64,000 bases of DNA from Tolypothrix sp. FACHB-123 (GCF_014697075.1 NZ_JACJRE010000010.1:62001-126000); one strand, 5' to 3'. Shown: positions 18,329 to 27,655, numbered from the stretch's first letter. Notes: generated by a model not told the origin, from the sequence alone. Numbers and translations are program-made.

Positions 18329-18665
18329 TGAGCAGATGGACTGCTTACTATAGCAGCTGGCGACCAAAGGGAATCATCAACATTGAAGAAAGCAGAAACC
18401 GTTGCCACAATGGAAGCGGTAACTTTGTCCTGGGGCAACAATATTAGGGGATTGGCTGCGTGAATCCCAATTATTGCCATAAGTAGAACTTGTGGTTGAT
18501 TTGCGGGGGGCTAAAACCATCCAACGGTATACTAGGCATGGGAAATAGCAATCAAAATTCAATCAGGCGTCGTCTCGGTAGAGATATTAATGGGTGAACT
18601 TACAGATATTAATTTAACTAATATTTTGTAACTCGCCATCACAAGATGACTTAAAGAGCGGAAAC
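18329..18665. other. Intergenic region upstream of the ndh operon
   Basis: A 337-base spacer between gltA and ndhA that should contain the ndh promoter. A minus-strand frame of 61 codons (about 18377-18562) has no protein-like features and is dismissed. No riboswitch or repeat is recognised. Confidence 0.45.
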
Positions 18666-19784
18666 ATGAACTCAGGAATTGACCTCCAAGGAACTTTTAT
18701 TAAATCCCTGACGGATTTAGGACTACCACCAGACGCAGCCAAAGCTATTTGGATGCCTCTGCCAATGATATTGATGCTCATTGGAGCCACAGTGGGGGTA
18801 TTAGTAGCCACTTGGTTAGAGCGGAAAATTTCCGCCGCCGCCCAACAGCGGATTGGCCCGGAATACATGGGGCCTTTTGGCTTGTTGGTGCCGGTTGCCG
18901 ATGGTCTAAAGCTGGTATTTAAAGAAGATATTGTCCCAGCCAAATCTGACCCCTGGTTATTTACCCTAGGGCCAATTATTGTTGTAATTCCGGTGTTTCT
19001 GTCTTTTCTGATTGTGCCCTTCGGACAGAATATTGTGATTACGAATGTGGGGATGGGGGTATTTCTGTGGATTGCCCTGTCTAGCATTCAACCAATTGGC
19101 TTGTTGATGGCTGGTTATGCATCAAATAATAAATACTCCCTCTTAGGGGGCTTACGGGCAGCAGCGCAATCAATTAGTTACGAAATTCCCTTGGCGTTGA
19201 GCGTACTCGCGATCGCCATGATGTCTAACAGCCTCAGCACCGTTGATATTGTTAACCAGCAATCTGGCTACGGTATCTTAGGCTGGAACATTTGGCGTCA
19301 ACCAGTTGGGTTTCTGATTTTCTGGATCGCCGCCTTAGCGGAATGCGAACGCTTACCCTTCGACTTACCAGAAGCGGAAGAAGAACTAGTCGCAGGTTAT
19401 CAAACCGAATATGCCGGGATGAAATTCGGTTTATTCTACCTGGGTTCCTACGTTAATTTAATTCTTTCTAGCTTACTGGTTGCTATTTTATACTTGGGCG
19501 GTTGGGATTTCCCCATTCCCATTAGTGCGATCGCTAATTGGGTAGGAGTCAGCGAAGCCAACCCAGTCTTGCAGGTAGTAACTGCTTCTTTGGGTATCAT
19601 TATGACCGTACTCAAAGCCTACTTGCTAGTATTCGTCGCTATCCTGTTGCGCTGGACAGTACCACGGGTACGGATTGACCAATTGTTAGATTTAGGATGG
19701 AAGTTCTTGCTACCAGTTGGTTTGGTTAATCTTCTATTAACCGCAGCCCTGAAACTAGCTTTTCCCGTAGCCTTCGGTGGTTAA
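18666..19784 (+). CDS. ndhA: NAD(P)H-quinone oxidoreductase (NDH-1) subunit 1
   Basis: A 372-residue membrane subunit of the thylakoid NDH-1 complex, which drives respiration, cyclic electron flow and CO2 uptake. The NuoH/Nqo8 family signature is clear: [36 protein letters not shown], the acidic loop [20 protein letters not shown] facing the quinone cavity, and eight hydrophobic helices. Length is normal. It is the first gene of ndhA-ndhI-ndhG-ndhE, the conserved cyanobacterial and plastid order. Confidence 0.97.
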   Translation: MNSGIDLQGTFIKSLTDLGLPPDAAKAIWMPLPMILMLIGATVGVLVATWLERKISAAAQQRIGPEYMGPFGLLVPVADGLKLVFKEDIVPAKSDPWLFTLGPIIVVIPVFLSFLIVPFGQNIVITNVGMGVFLWIALSSIQPIGLLMAGYASNNKYSLLGGLRAAAQSISYEIPLALSVLAIAMMSNSLSTVDIVNQQSGYGILGWNIWRQPVGFLIFWIAALAECERLPFDLPEAEEELVAGYQTEYAGMKFGLFYLGSYVNLILSSLLVAILYLGGWDFPIPISAIANWVGVSEANPVLQVVTASLGIIMTVLKAYLLVFVAILLRWTVPRVRIDQLLDLGWKFLLPVGLVNLLLTAALKLAFPVAFGG

Positions 19785-19787
19785 CCA

Positions 19788-19858
19788 ATTTTAGATTTTA
19801 GATTTTGGATTTTAGATTGAAATCCAATCCAAAATCGGAAATCCAAAATCCAAAATTC
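19788..19858. repeat. Imperfect palindrome of TTTAGATTTTGGAT units
   Basis: The spacer between ndhA and ndhI is built of TTTAGATTT/TTGGATTTTAG units followed by their approximate complement (AATCCAAAATC, AATCCAAAATCC), so it can form a long AT-rich hairpin. This is a common short repeat of filamentous cyanobacteria and lies inside an operon, where it might modulate processing. Confidence 0.75.
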
Positions 19859-19876
19859 CAGAGAGAGTAAAACACG

Positions 19877-20461
19877 ATGCTAAAGTTCCTCAAACAAGTT
19901 GGCGATTATGCCAAAGAAGCAGTGCAAGCTGGTCGTTATATCGGTCAAGGCTTATCTGTTACCTTCGACCACATGCGGCGGCGGCCTATTACTGTCCAGT
20001 ATCCCTACGAAAAATTGATTCCTGGCGAACGTTTTCGCGGCAGAATTCACTTTGAGTTTGATAAATGTATTGCTTGTGAAGTTTGCGTGCGCGTTTGTCC
20101 CATCAACTTACCCGTTGTCGATTGGGAATTTGACAAAGCTAGCAAGAAGAAAAAGCTCAATCACTACAGTATTGACTTTGGAGTTTGTATTTTCTGCGGT
20201 AACTGTGTGGAATATTGCCCTACTAACTGTCTGTCTATGACAGAAGATTACGAGCTTTCCACCTATGATCGCCATGAGTTGAACTATGACAACGTCGCCT
20301 TGGGACGCTTACCCTACAAGGTAACCGACGACCCAATGGTGACACCATTACGCGAACTAGTTTACCTGCCCAAAGGCGTGATGGAACCTCACGATCTACC
20401 TGCTGATGCTCCCCGTGCTGGTGCACTTCCCCAAGACTTGGTAGAAAAAGCAGAAAAATAA
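19877..20461 (+). CDS. ndhI: NAD(P)H-quinone oxidoreductase subunit I (two 4Fe-4S)
   Basis: A 194-residue peripheral-arm subunit of NDH-1. Two ferredoxin-type clusters are complete: Cys64-Cys67-Cys70 with Cys74 ([12 protein letters not shown]) and Cys104-Cys107-Cys110 with Cys114 ([12 protein letters not shown]). The N-terminal amphipathic segment and the C-terminal tail to VEKAEK fit the cyanobacterial form. The ATG at 19877 follows AGAGAGAG. It passes electrons toward the quinone site formed with NdhA. Confidence 0.97.
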   Translation: MLKFLKQVGDYAKEAVQAGRYIGQGLSVTFDHMRRRPITVQYPYEKLIPGERFRGRIHFEFDKCIACEVCVRVCPINLPVVDWEFDKASKKKKLNHYSIDFGVCIFCGNCVEYCPTNCLSMTEDYELSTYDRHELNYDNVALGRLPYKVTDDPMVTPLRELVYLPKGVMEPHDLPADAPRAGALPQDLVEKAEK

Positions 20462-20469
20462 ATGTCACA

Positions 20470-20545
20470 AGTCTACAGTCAATAGTCCATAGTTAAAACA
20501 TGACTATTGACTATTGATTATTGACTATTGACTTTTGATTCTTGA
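20470..20545. repeat. STRR block between ndhI and ndhG
   Basis: Tandem variants of TATTGAC/TATTGAT heptamers (GACTATTGACTATTGATTAT and similar) fill most of the 108-base gap between ndhI and ndhG. This is a typical STRR of heterocystous cyanobacteria and, like the repeat before ndhI, lies within the operon without breaking it. Confidence 0.8.
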
Positions 20546-20569
20546 CAACTGAATTGAGGACAAAAAACA

Positions 20570-21223
20570 GTGAATCTAGCAGAAGGAGTACAGGTTGTTT
20601 CCTTTGGTATACTGGCTGTGATGATGATTGGGGCAGCTATAGGCGTGGTGTTGTCTTCGAGCATCGTCTATTCTGCCTTTTTGCTTGGTGGCGTATTCAT
20701 CAGTATTGCTGGCTTGTACCTGTTACTCAACGGTGATTTTGTCGCAGCAGCACAAGTACTAATTTATGTTGGTGCAGTTAACGTGCTGATTTTGTTTGCG
20801 ATTATGTTGGTTAACAAGCGGCAGAATTTTGCACCCTATCCTAGTGCTGGGCTGCGGAAAATATTCACAGGTGTGGTGAGTCTGGGATTATTTGCGCTTT
20901 TAAGCACAATGATTTTAGCAACTCCTTGGGCTTACGCAACCGCTCCGGTAACTATTGAAAGTTCCATAGTGTTGATTGGGGAGCATTTCTTTAGCGATTT
21001 TCTCCTACCTTTTGAATTGGCTTCCGTTTTGTTGTTGATGGCAATGGTGGGAGCGATTATTTTGGCGCGTCGCGAATATTTACCAGATGCTACAACTAGT
21101 TCTGAAATGCCACAAACAGTGTTAACTTTGCCAGAACGCCCCAGAGAAATGGCAGCAATCGGTAACATTGGTAATGAATCTGGTGAAAATCCTGTTTATC
21201 GTGGCGGTTCGCGGCGCGAATAA
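20570..21223 (+). CDS. ndhG: NAD(P)H-quinone oxidoreductase subunit 6
   Basis: A 217-residue NuoJ-family membrane subunit with GTG start at 20570. Five hydrophobic helices are evident (GILAVMMIGAAIGVVLSSSI, SAFLLGGVFISIAGLYLLLN, VLIYVGAVNVLILFAIMLV and two more), including the GAVNVLILF motif with the pi-bulge helix typical of the family. The hydrophilic C-terminus after EYLPD is variable in cyanobacteria. It lies between ndhI and ndhE. Confidence 0.95.
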   Translation: MNLAEGVQVVSFGILAVMMIGAAIGVVLSSSIVYSAFLLGGVFISIAGLYLLLNGDFVAAAQVLIYVGAVNVLILFAIMLVNKRQNFAPYPSAGLRKIFTGVVSLGLFALLSTMILATPWAYATAPVTIESSIVLIGEHFFSDFLLPFELASVLLLMAMVGAIILARREYLPDATTSSEMPQTVLTLPERPREMAAIGNIGNESGENPVYRGGSRRE

Positions 21224-21274
21224 TTAGCTCACCCCAACTCACAACTAAATTTTGAATAACAACTCAAAAGATTC

Positions 21275-21580
21275 ATGCAACTCCAGTACTTTTTGTTACT
21301 CGCAGCCGCTTTATTTTGTATTGGCATCTATGGTTTAATTACCAGTCGCAACGCTGTGCGCGTGCTGATGTCAATTGAGTTACTGCTAAATGCTGTTAAT
21401 TTGAATTTAATGGCATTTTCCAACTTTCTTGACTCAACATTAATTAAGGGTCAGGTTTTCACCGTATTTGTGATTACCGTGGCCGCAGCCGAAGCGGCGG
21501 TAGGTTTGGCGATCGTGCTTGCCATTTATCGCAACCGTGATACCGTCGATATGGAGCAGTTTAATCTCCTCAAGTGGTAA
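21275..21580 (+). CDS. ndhE: NAD(P)H-quinone oxidoreductase subunit 4L
   Basis: A 101-residue NuoK-family subunit with three membrane helices ([60 protein letters not shown]). The two buried glutamates in [10 protein letters not shown] and [10 protein letters not shown] that take part in proton translocation are retained. Length is standard. Six bases separate its stop from the GTG of the NAD kinase gene. Confidence 0.97.
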   Translation: MQLQYFLLLAAALFCIGIYGLITSRNAVRVLMSIELLLNAVNLNLMAFSNFLDSTLIKGQVFTVFVITVAAAEAAVGLAIVLAIYRNRDTVDMEQFNLLKW

Positions 21581-21586
21581 TTGCGC

Positions 21587-22507
21587 GTGCAACTCAAGCA
21601 GGTAATCATTGCTTATAAAGCGCGAGATGCCCAGAGTAAACGCTGGGCAGAAATCTGTGCTAAACAACTAGAAAATCGCCAATGTCAGGTGTTGATGGGG
21701 CCTAGCGGCCCAAAAGACAACCCTTATCCGGTGTTTTTGGCTTCAGTGGGTCAACCAATCGATCTGGCATTGGTACTTGGCGGTGACGGTACTGTTTTAA
21801 CAGGTGCCAGACATCTAGCTCCAGCTGGCATCCCCATTCTGGGAGTGAATGTGGGAGGTCATCTGGGGTTTTTAACCGAGTCAGTTGAAGAATTTCAGGA
21901 TACAGAGAAAGTTTGGGATCGGTTGTTTGAAGACCGCTATGCGATTCAACGGCGGATGATGTTACAAGCAGCAGTGTTTGAAGGCCAAGGATCGCATTTT
22001 GAACCAGTTAGCGATCGCTATTTAGCTTTAAATGAATTCTGTATCAAGCCAGCCTCTGCCGATCGCATGATCACTTCAATTTTAGAAATGGAAATTGACG
22101 GAGAAATTGTCGATCAATATGTTGGCGATGGCTTAATTGTTTCCACTCCCACTGGTTCTACAGGTTACACCGTTTCCGCCAACGGCCCAATCATGCACGA
22201 TGGGATGGAAGCGGTTACCATTACTCCCATCTGTCCCATGAGTCTTTCTAGCCGTCCTCTTGTCTTACCCCCTGGTTCTGTGGTCAGCGTTTGGCCTTTG
22301 GGGGATTATGATTTGAGTACCAAGCTATGGACAGACGGAGTTTTAGCTACTTCAATTTGGCCAGGACACCGCGTTGATGTGCGGATGGCTGATTGTCGAG
22401 CGAAATTTATTATTTTGCGGGAAAATAACTCCTATTACCAGACTCTACGGGAAAAATTGCTGTGGGCAGGTACTAGGGTTCGCTACAGTAATAATCACCG
22501 CAATTAA
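21587..22507 (+). CDS. nadK: NAD kinase
   Basis: A protein of about 306 residues that phosphorylates NAD(H) to NADP(H). The ATP-cone motifs are LVLGGDGTVLTGARHLA (GGDG) and NVGGHLGFLTE, and the substrate loop ISTPTGSTGYTVSANGPI-type segment is present (SANGPIMHDGM). The GTG at 21587 (MQLKQVIIAYKAR) is preferred over a TTG at 21581 because the family opens that way. Its tight linkage to ndhE suggests co-transcription, connecting the pyridine-nucleotide pool with NDH-1 expression. Cyanobacteria normally carry two NAD kinases; this is the form linked to ndhE. Confidence 0.94.
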   Translation: MQLKQVIIAYKARDAQSKRWAEICAKQLENRQCQVLMGPSGPKDNPYPVFLASVGQPIDLALVLGGDGTVLTGARHLAPAGIPILGVNVGGHLGFLTESVEEFQDTEKVWDRLFEDRYAIQRRMMLQAAVFEGQGSHFEPVSDRYLALNEFCIKPASADRMITSILEMEIDGEIVDQYVGDGLIVSTPTGSTGYTVSANGPIMHDGMEAVTITPICPMSLSSRPLVLPPGSVVSVWPLGDYDLSTKLWTDGVLATSIWPGHRVDVRMADCRAKFIILRENNSYYQTLREKLLWAGTRVRYSNNHRN

Positions 22508-23264
22508 TTTTAAGTTCATTTTTGTTGGGATCTGCGTCTTTCTCCAGTACAAATTGATCGCTACCAATTCATAATGAGGCAATTCGGAGGAAGGTAATAC
22601 CAATTCAACTAATGTGTGCGACACATCAATGAGCGATCGGGGCACAAACAATGTTGTGCCCCTCATCATCTGTTAACTTTTTTTCTCAAACTGATATCAA
22701 GTTTTAGATTTTATTGTTCCGGAATTTTTGCTAGTTTGTAAAAATTTATTTGTATCCAGCAGCTAGCCTACGGATAAATTTGTCGGCTGACCCTATATAT
22801 TAAGAGAACTAGACAGATAAATTACACAATAGAAAAATTCTGTATCTTATTGCCAGATTTTTTAGGCAATTATATTCATAATAATAACACCCATTTCTCA
22901 GTTCTCTAATTATTCGGAATTGGGAAACACAGATAATGTTTCACAGTAGTTGTGGGTAATTAAACGAACCATACATTAATTTCAGGAGAAGTTGTCAAAC
23001 AGTAGAATTAAAAGCAAAATTTACAATTAAGTAAGCCGCTTGCTTTGCCATAATTTAATACGACATCTAGATTTTTAAACCATATTCAAAGCTAAGTATA
23101 GTTTCAGAATCAACAACTATAATAGTCCTCAATTATTGGCGATAAATTAGCTCTCCGAATTCTCAAACATTTTGGTTATCTGGGTATCGGTGGTTTTCAG
23201 GAATCACTACCTTTGCATTACCTTAATTTAGTAAAAAATTTTCCCATCCCCAGTAGGAAGACAG
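22508..23264. other. Long intergenic region
   Basis: A 757-base AT-rich region between the NAD kinase gene and the GNAT gene. It contains the interspersed palindrome listed at 22618-22662, which could also end the ndh transcript. Short frames near 22374-22669 overlap that palindrome and have no protein character. The rest, including the leader of the GNAT gene, shows nothing I can name. Confidence 0.45.
22618..22662. repeat. Interspersed palindromic element, GGGGCACAA family, copy 1
   Basis: GCGACACATCAATGA is followed by a hairpin with nine-base arms GGGGCACAA (22639-22647) and TTGTGCCCC (22654-22662). The same two elements occur in opposite orientation around 61700-61745, and the hairpin alone at 41934-41954. 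It lies downstream of the NAD kinase gene and may act as a terminator. Confidence 0.75.
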
Positions 23265-24056
23265 ATGGAAATTTCTTGTCCCAACACTGATAATTCACGG
23301 AATCCTGCATCATCATTAATAGATTTTCCTGTACTACAAAGTAAAAACTATATCTTAAAACTGGCAACAACTGAAGCAGAATTAGAATCAATTTTTCGGT
23401 TGCGATTTGAAGTTTTTAACCTGGAATTAGGTCTGGGTTTCTCTAATTCTAATACTGACCGAATGGATCGAGATAGGTTTGATGCCGTTTGCCATCATTT
23501 AATGCTGATTTCTCAACTGACTGGGAAAACAATTGGTACTTATCGGATGCAAACTTATACAATGGCTTCTCAAGGATTAGGTTTTGATGCTGCTGATATT
23601 TTTAATCTTAGTAGTATTCCCGAAGGTATTCTTCAGATGTCTGTAGAAGTTGGGCGTGCATGTATAGCTAAGGAATATCGCAATAGTCAAGCACTTTTAT
23701 TACTCTGGGAAGGACTAGCAAATTATCTCATTCGCAGTCAAAGTAAATATTTTTTTGGATGTGCTTCTTTACTCACACAAAATCCTGGGGAAGCTGTTTG
23801 TGCTTATCAGTATTTTCAACGTAATAACTGGATGCATTCTCATATTCTAGTTTATCCCAATCCAGCATATTCAATAGAAATTTCAGCAAATTGTCCAGAT
23901 TCATGTAATGTTGCTATTCCTAATATTGTGCAAGCTTATTTAAATATAGGAGCAAAAATATGTAGTCTGCCGGCTATTGACAGACAGTTTCAAACTATTG
24001 ATTTTTTAACTATCTCAAATATAGAAGAGTTGGCTAAATGGCATTTTCCCAGATGA
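23265..24056 (+). CDS. GNAT N-acyltransferase, hemolysin/OlsB-like
   Basis: A 263-residue protein of the Acetyltransf_5 family (PF13444 type), related to OlsB ornithine-lipid N-acyltransferase and to N-acyl amino acid synthases. Recognisable segments are RLRFEVFNLELGLG, FDAVCHHLMLISQ, GKTIGTYRMQTY and the core VEVGRACIAKEYRNSQALLL that contacts acyl-CoA or acyl-ACP. The C-terminal 50 residues are less conserved. Likely reaction: transfer of a fatty acyl chain to an amino acid or amine. No OlsA partner is adjacent. It is followed by a decayed RidA-like gene on the opposite strand. Confidence 0.85.
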   Translation: MEISCPNTDNSRNPASSLIDFPVLQSKNYILKLATTEAELESIFRLRFEVFNLELGLGFSNSNTDRMDRDRFDAVCHHLMLISQLTGKTIGTYRMQTYTMASQGLGFDAADIFNLSSIPEGILQMSVEVGRACIAKEYRNSQALLLLWEGLANYLIRSQSKYFFGCASLLTQNPGEAVCAYQYFQRNNWMHSHILVYPNPAYSIEISANCPDSCNVAIPNIVQAYLNIGAKICSLPAIDRQFQTIDFLTISNIEELAKWHFPR

Positions 24057-24119
24057 ATAATATTTGCACCGCAGAGTACACAGAGTATGTAGAGAGAAGA
24101 AATTATTATTCTAGTATTA

Positions 24120-24320
24120 TTAATGTTTATGCAAATCTTGCTGAATAATTTCAAAACAACGTTTTGCTTATGCATCAGCATTTCCAGAAGCAAAAACTCC
24201 ACCTGTAGCATCTGTTGCTATGGTTCCAGAGATATAAATATGGTTTCCAACTTTTAATCCACGATAGTAATCTAGTTGAGATTCTCAAGAAGTACCAAAA
24301 AATATAGGTTTATTTTCCAT
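24120..24320 (-). pseudogene. RidA/YjgF-family pseudogene (N-terminal half)
   Basis: The minus strand from the ATG at 24320-24318 reads as the first half of a Rid family protein: MENKPIFFGTS, then after a stop ESQLDYYRGLKVGNHIYISG and TIATDATGGVFASGNADA, then AKRCFEIIQQDLHKH. Two in-frame stops interrupt it: TGA at codon 12 (24287-24285), where Rid relatives have Trp, and TAA at codon 51 (24170-24168), where Gln is expected. Both are single-base changes (TGG to TGA, CAA to TAA). The reading ends at 24120, about half the normal length of roughly 130 residues, so the 3' half is deleted. Confidence 0.8.
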
Positions 24321-24456
24321 AGAATGGGAAGTTAATTTTGAAGTTGAGATAAAAATCAACAGCCTAAATTTTTAATAAATTCTCAGCTTAAATTAATTTT
24401 GTTGATGGGGTAACGCTTTACATTGTTATTAGAGAAGAATCTACGGTTATGAATGT

Positions 24457-24915
24457 ATGAGATTTAAGCATTTAGCCATTGTGAGTCTGATTGCGGCTAT
24501 TGCCATTGGCTGTACAAATGAGAATACCCCAAATTCAACAGATTCTCAAACAACCCCTAAAGCTAATGTAGCCACTTCTGCTGGAGGTTTTGGCGCATTT
24601 AAAGCTGGGGAACATCCGACTCAGGGAAAAGTCCAAGTCATCACTGAACAAGGAAAACGTTACTTAGAGTTCGATGGAGATTTTAAAACTGATAAAGGCC
24701 CGGATTTATATGTGATTTTATATCGTTCGGATGCGCCGCCAAAATCTGGAATTAAAGAAAAAGATTATGTGAGTCTAGCCCGCTTACAAAAAACCAGCGG
24801 TACTCAACGCTATGCTGTTCCTGAAACAGTGAAGTTAGGAGAATTTAAATCAGTAGCAATCTGGTGTCGCAAATTTAATGCTACTTTTGGTTATGCTTCT
24901 TTGGCTAGTATTTGA
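24457..24915 (+). CDS. DM13 domain lipoprotein
   Basis: A 152-residue envelope lipoprotein. The signal peptide ends in a lipobox with Cys19 (AIAIGC), followed by a Ser/Thr/Asn-rich tether to about residue 42. Residues about 45-150 form a DM13 domain (KVQVITEQGKRYLEFDGDFK, DLYVILYRSDAPP, GEFKSVAIWCRKFNATFGYA) with the conserved cysteine at residue 137. DM13 domains are proposed to be redox or cytochrome-like electron-transfer modules related to DOMON domains; function in bacteria is not proven. A DUF4079 membrane protein and a histidine kinase lie downstream on the same strand (gap 170 bases). Confidence 0.88.
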   Translation: MRFKHLAIVSLIAAIAIGCTNENTPNSTDSQTTPKANVATSAGGFGAFKAGEHPTQGKVQVITEQGKRYLEFDGDFKTDKGPDLYVILYRSDAPPKSGIKEKDYVSLARLQKTSGTQRYAVPETVKLGEFKSVAIWCRKFNATFGYASLASI

Positions 24916-25085
24916 AACTGAAATTAGTCAGTAAAAATATTATTCCCAAAAGTCGTAAGAGCGAAAAATAACTATTTTTCGATTGCAACTAAGCAGCTAT
25001 CTGTGAGGTAGCGGTAGGATTCAGCATGTCTAATGTTCATGACTTACTGGCTAGAGAGCTTTAATTTTACGTGGATAGGTATTAT

Positions 25086-25805
25086 ATGGAATTAGTTGAT
25101 TTTCTAGGATTGATACATCCAGCGATCGCAGTTATTTTTGTGTTCCCATTGATTGGTAATGTAGTAAACTTCGCATGGCAAACACGCCAGCGACGGTTAC
25201 AAAATTTAGCTGGAGGTAAAAGTAAAATATCTCCATTAGTTGGGCCAGAACATAGAAAGTTAGGTGAGTGGCTTACAAGTGCTGTTGTTGGTTTAACTTT
25301 AATAGCTTTAGCCTATGCAATTGGTAAAAATATTGTCAAAAAGCAATTGTTAACTACAGCCACTTTTCAAGTAATTTTTATTGGCTTAATATTTGCGGCT
25401 ACGATTACATGTTTAGTATTACTCTATCAGGCAAAGCAACGGCTGTGGCGAGGAGTTTTTGCTACTTTAACTGGCGCAGGTTTAGTAATTCTTGGTTGTC
25501 AAGATGGAGTTTTTCGCCGTACAGGTGAGTGGTATTGGTCGCATTACTATATTGGGATTACCGCAGCTTTACTGATGATTTTTTCTTTAGCAATTGTACA
25601 AGATATTTATCAGGATAGATCCCATCGCTGGCGGATTGTGCATACAATTTTAAACTGCATTGCTCTCTTACTATTTATTGGGCAAGGAATGACAGGGACA
25701 AGAGATTTACTACAAATTCCTCTTAGTTGGCAAGAATCCTATATTTATCAGTGTGATTTTGTGAATAAAACTTGTTTGACACCAAAACCGCAAATATTAA
25801 AGTGA
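25086..25805 (+). CDS. DUF4079 family integral membrane protein
   Basis: A protein of about 239 residues beginning MELVDFLGLIHPAIAV at the ATG at 25086; a GTG at 25071 is in frame but less likely. Six hydrophobic helices are visible (IAVIFVFPLIGNVVNF, SAVVGLTLIALAYAIG, FQVIFIGLIFAATITCLVLL, VFATLTGAGLVILG, YIGITAALLMIFSLAIV, TILNCIALLLFIGQGMTGTR). Conserved histidines near LIHP, PEHRKLGEW, WSHYYIG and HTILNCI could ligate heme, as in cytochrome b561-like proteins. This would fit a pairing with the redox-like DM13 protein, but that is inference. Its stop overlaps the kinase GTG. Confidence 0.85.
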   Translation: MELVDFLGLIHPAIAVIFVFPLIGNVVNFAWQTRQRRLQNLAGGKSKISPLVGPEHRKLGEWLTSAVVGLTLIALAYAIGKNIVKKQLLTTATFQVIFIGLIFAATITCLVLLYQAKQRLWRGVFATLTGAGLVILGCQDGVFRRTGEWYWSHYYIGITAALLMIFSLAIVQDIYQDRSHRWRIVHTILNCIALLLFIGQGMTGTRDLLQIPLSWQESYIYQCDFVNKTCLTPKPQILK

Positions 25806-27259
25806 ATCAAATTAGCAAAAATTGGCAAAAAATTGATCCAGGTTCATTAAGGATACGCCTGACGATTGGCATTGCTGCATTTTCAACATTGGGATTAGGT
25901 AGTCTGGCTATTTGGACTAGTTTGAAAATGCAGCAAATTTTAATTAATAGCCATAAATATAATATTGAACGGATTGCCGATCGCCTACCCCGTGATGTGC
26001 AAATCTATAGTGAAATGATGCCATCCGAACAGGGTGTACAAAAATCTATCGATAACTTAATGAATAGCGATATATTTATCTGGATCAAAAGCTCGGAGAA
26101 TAAAATTATTGCTAAATCTCAGAATTGGAATCAGCTATCGGATGCAGCTGCATCTGAGTTAATGTCTCTGACAGAGATGTCGGTTAAACCGCAAGTAACT
26201 AAGGTGAAGCAGCGCTACTTTGTTTTGTGCGGTGGTTCTTTACCAGTTAAGGGTAATGTGTTAGGAAAGTTATTCGTCGTACAAGATGTTACTCGCGAAC
26301 AGAAGATGTATTTGGCAATGGTGCAAAGTTTAGGGATTGCTAGTAGTTTAGTGATTTTGGTAATTTCTGTAGCGATCGCATTTTATATTCAGCGCTCTCT
26401 TTTGCCTTTGCGTCAACTTAGCCAAATGACTTCTGTGATTTCTCTAGCCGATTTACCAGAAGCACAATTATCTATCGAGCGTGCACCAAGCGAAGTTAAA
26501 GAATTAGCTCAAACTTTTAATATGTTATTATCACGCCTCTCCCAATCTTGGGAGCAAGAGCGACAATTTGTTAGTAATGTTTCTCACGAGTTACGGACAC
26601 CATTAACCATTGTTCATGGTTATTTACAAAGTGTGTTAAGAAGGCAAAATAATTTAACACCTACACAATTAGAAGCTTTAGAAACTGCGGCTGTAGAAGC
26701 AGAACATACGATTCGGCTGTTACAAGATTTACTAGATTTGGCACGAGCAGATAGTGGTTATTTACATTTTTCTCTAGATCCTTGCGTGCTGAATGATTTA
26801 ATTGTCGAAGTGGTAGGAATGGCGCAGAAATATAGCGATCGCCAAATTATAATTGAGGCGACAAATCAAACAATTGAAGTAAAAGCAGATTACAACCGCC
26901 TCAAACAAGTATTTTTAAATTTAATTGATAATGCTGTGAAATATTCTGAAGCTGATACCCCCATAATTGTGAAGTTAAATCAGCAAGGAGAAGAAGCAAT
27001 TATTCAAGTTTGCGATCGCGGTGATGGTATACCGCTAAAACATCAATCTCGCATTTTTGAAAGATTTTATCGCGTTGATGAAACCCGCAACCGTGCTACA
27101 GGCGGTTCTGGTTTGGGGTTATCGATTGTGAAAACCTTGGTAGAAAGTATGGGTGGAAGCGTAACTGTGCGATCGCGCTTAGGTGAAGGAAGTATATTCA
27201 CAGTTAGTTTACCCACTTCAGGGTCACCGGAACATCGTTACAGTAATCAAATTATTTGA
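25802..27259 (+). CDS. Membrane sensor histidine kinase (HAMP)
   Basis: A protein of about 485 residues starting at the GTG at 25802, which overlaps the DUF4079 stop (GTGA), indicating translational coupling; a TTG at 25772 is in frame upstream. Two membrane helices (about residues 17-40 and 180-200) enclose a small periplasmic sensor. A HAMP segment, the HisKA domain ([18 protein letters not shown]) and the HATPase with N (LIDNAVKYSE), G1 (DRGDGIP), F and G2 (GGSGLGLSIV) boxes follow. No response regulator is adjacent; the coupled membrane protein may be part of its sensory input. Confidence 0.9.
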   Translation: MNQISKNWQKIDPGSLRIRLTIGIAAFSTLGLGSLAIWTSLKMQQILINSHKYNIERIADRLPRDVQIYSEMMPSEQGVQKSIDNLMNSDIFIWIKSSENKIIAKSQNWNQLSDAAASELMSLTEMSVKPQVTKVKQRYFVLCGGSLPVKGNVLGKLFVVQDVTREQKMYLAMVQSLGIASSLVILVISVAIAFYIQRSLLPLRQLSQMTSVISLADLPEAQLSIERAPSEVKELAQTFNMLLSRLSQSWEQERQFVSNVSHELRTPLTIVHGYLQSVLRRQNNLTPTQLEALETAAVEAEHTIRLLQDLLDLARADSGYLHFSLDPCVLNDLIVEVVGMAQKYSDRQIIIEATNQTIEVKADYNRLKQVFLNLIDNAVKYSEADTPIIVKLNQQGEEAIIQVCDRGDGIPLKHQSRIFERFYRVDETRNRATGGSGLGLSIVKTLVESMGGSVTVRSRLGEGSIFTVSLPTSGSPEHRYSNQII

Positions 27260-27655
27260 TATCTGGGATGAAGCTTTTGGAGTCCCTTTAGCTGTTTTGT
27301 TCCAATTAAAACTATGGCAGTTGAAAAGCCAAGCATAGAGGCTAAGTTACATAGTTACATAGTGAGGTTAACCAAATCTTAAACTATGTGCTTGTGTAGG
27401 AAATTGTTCTATATGATACATATTTTTTCGAGCGCAATTACTGGATAAAATATTTTACAAAGCGAAACAAAGATACTATGCTGAAAGCATAGGAAAACAA
27501 AAATTATATCGTGAAACCAAAATCATAAAACAAAAATAATTGTATTGCAAGTAATATTACTGTGTATTAAATAAAACATAAGAAACCGCAAGTTATTAAT
27601 AAATTTTTTATTTAAAATTTTTGCTGTAAATAGCTTACTTTTTTTCAATAAAAAA
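27260..27655. other. AT-rich intergenic region
   Basis: A 396-base stretch, very AT-rich toward the right end, upstream of the MHYT kinase gene. It should contain that gene's promoter. No RNA, repeat or frame is convincing. Confidence 0.4.

Noticed and set aside
18614-19087. 157-codon minus-strand frame over ndhA
   Set aside because: Antisense shadow of the NdhA membrane protein; low-complexity composition.
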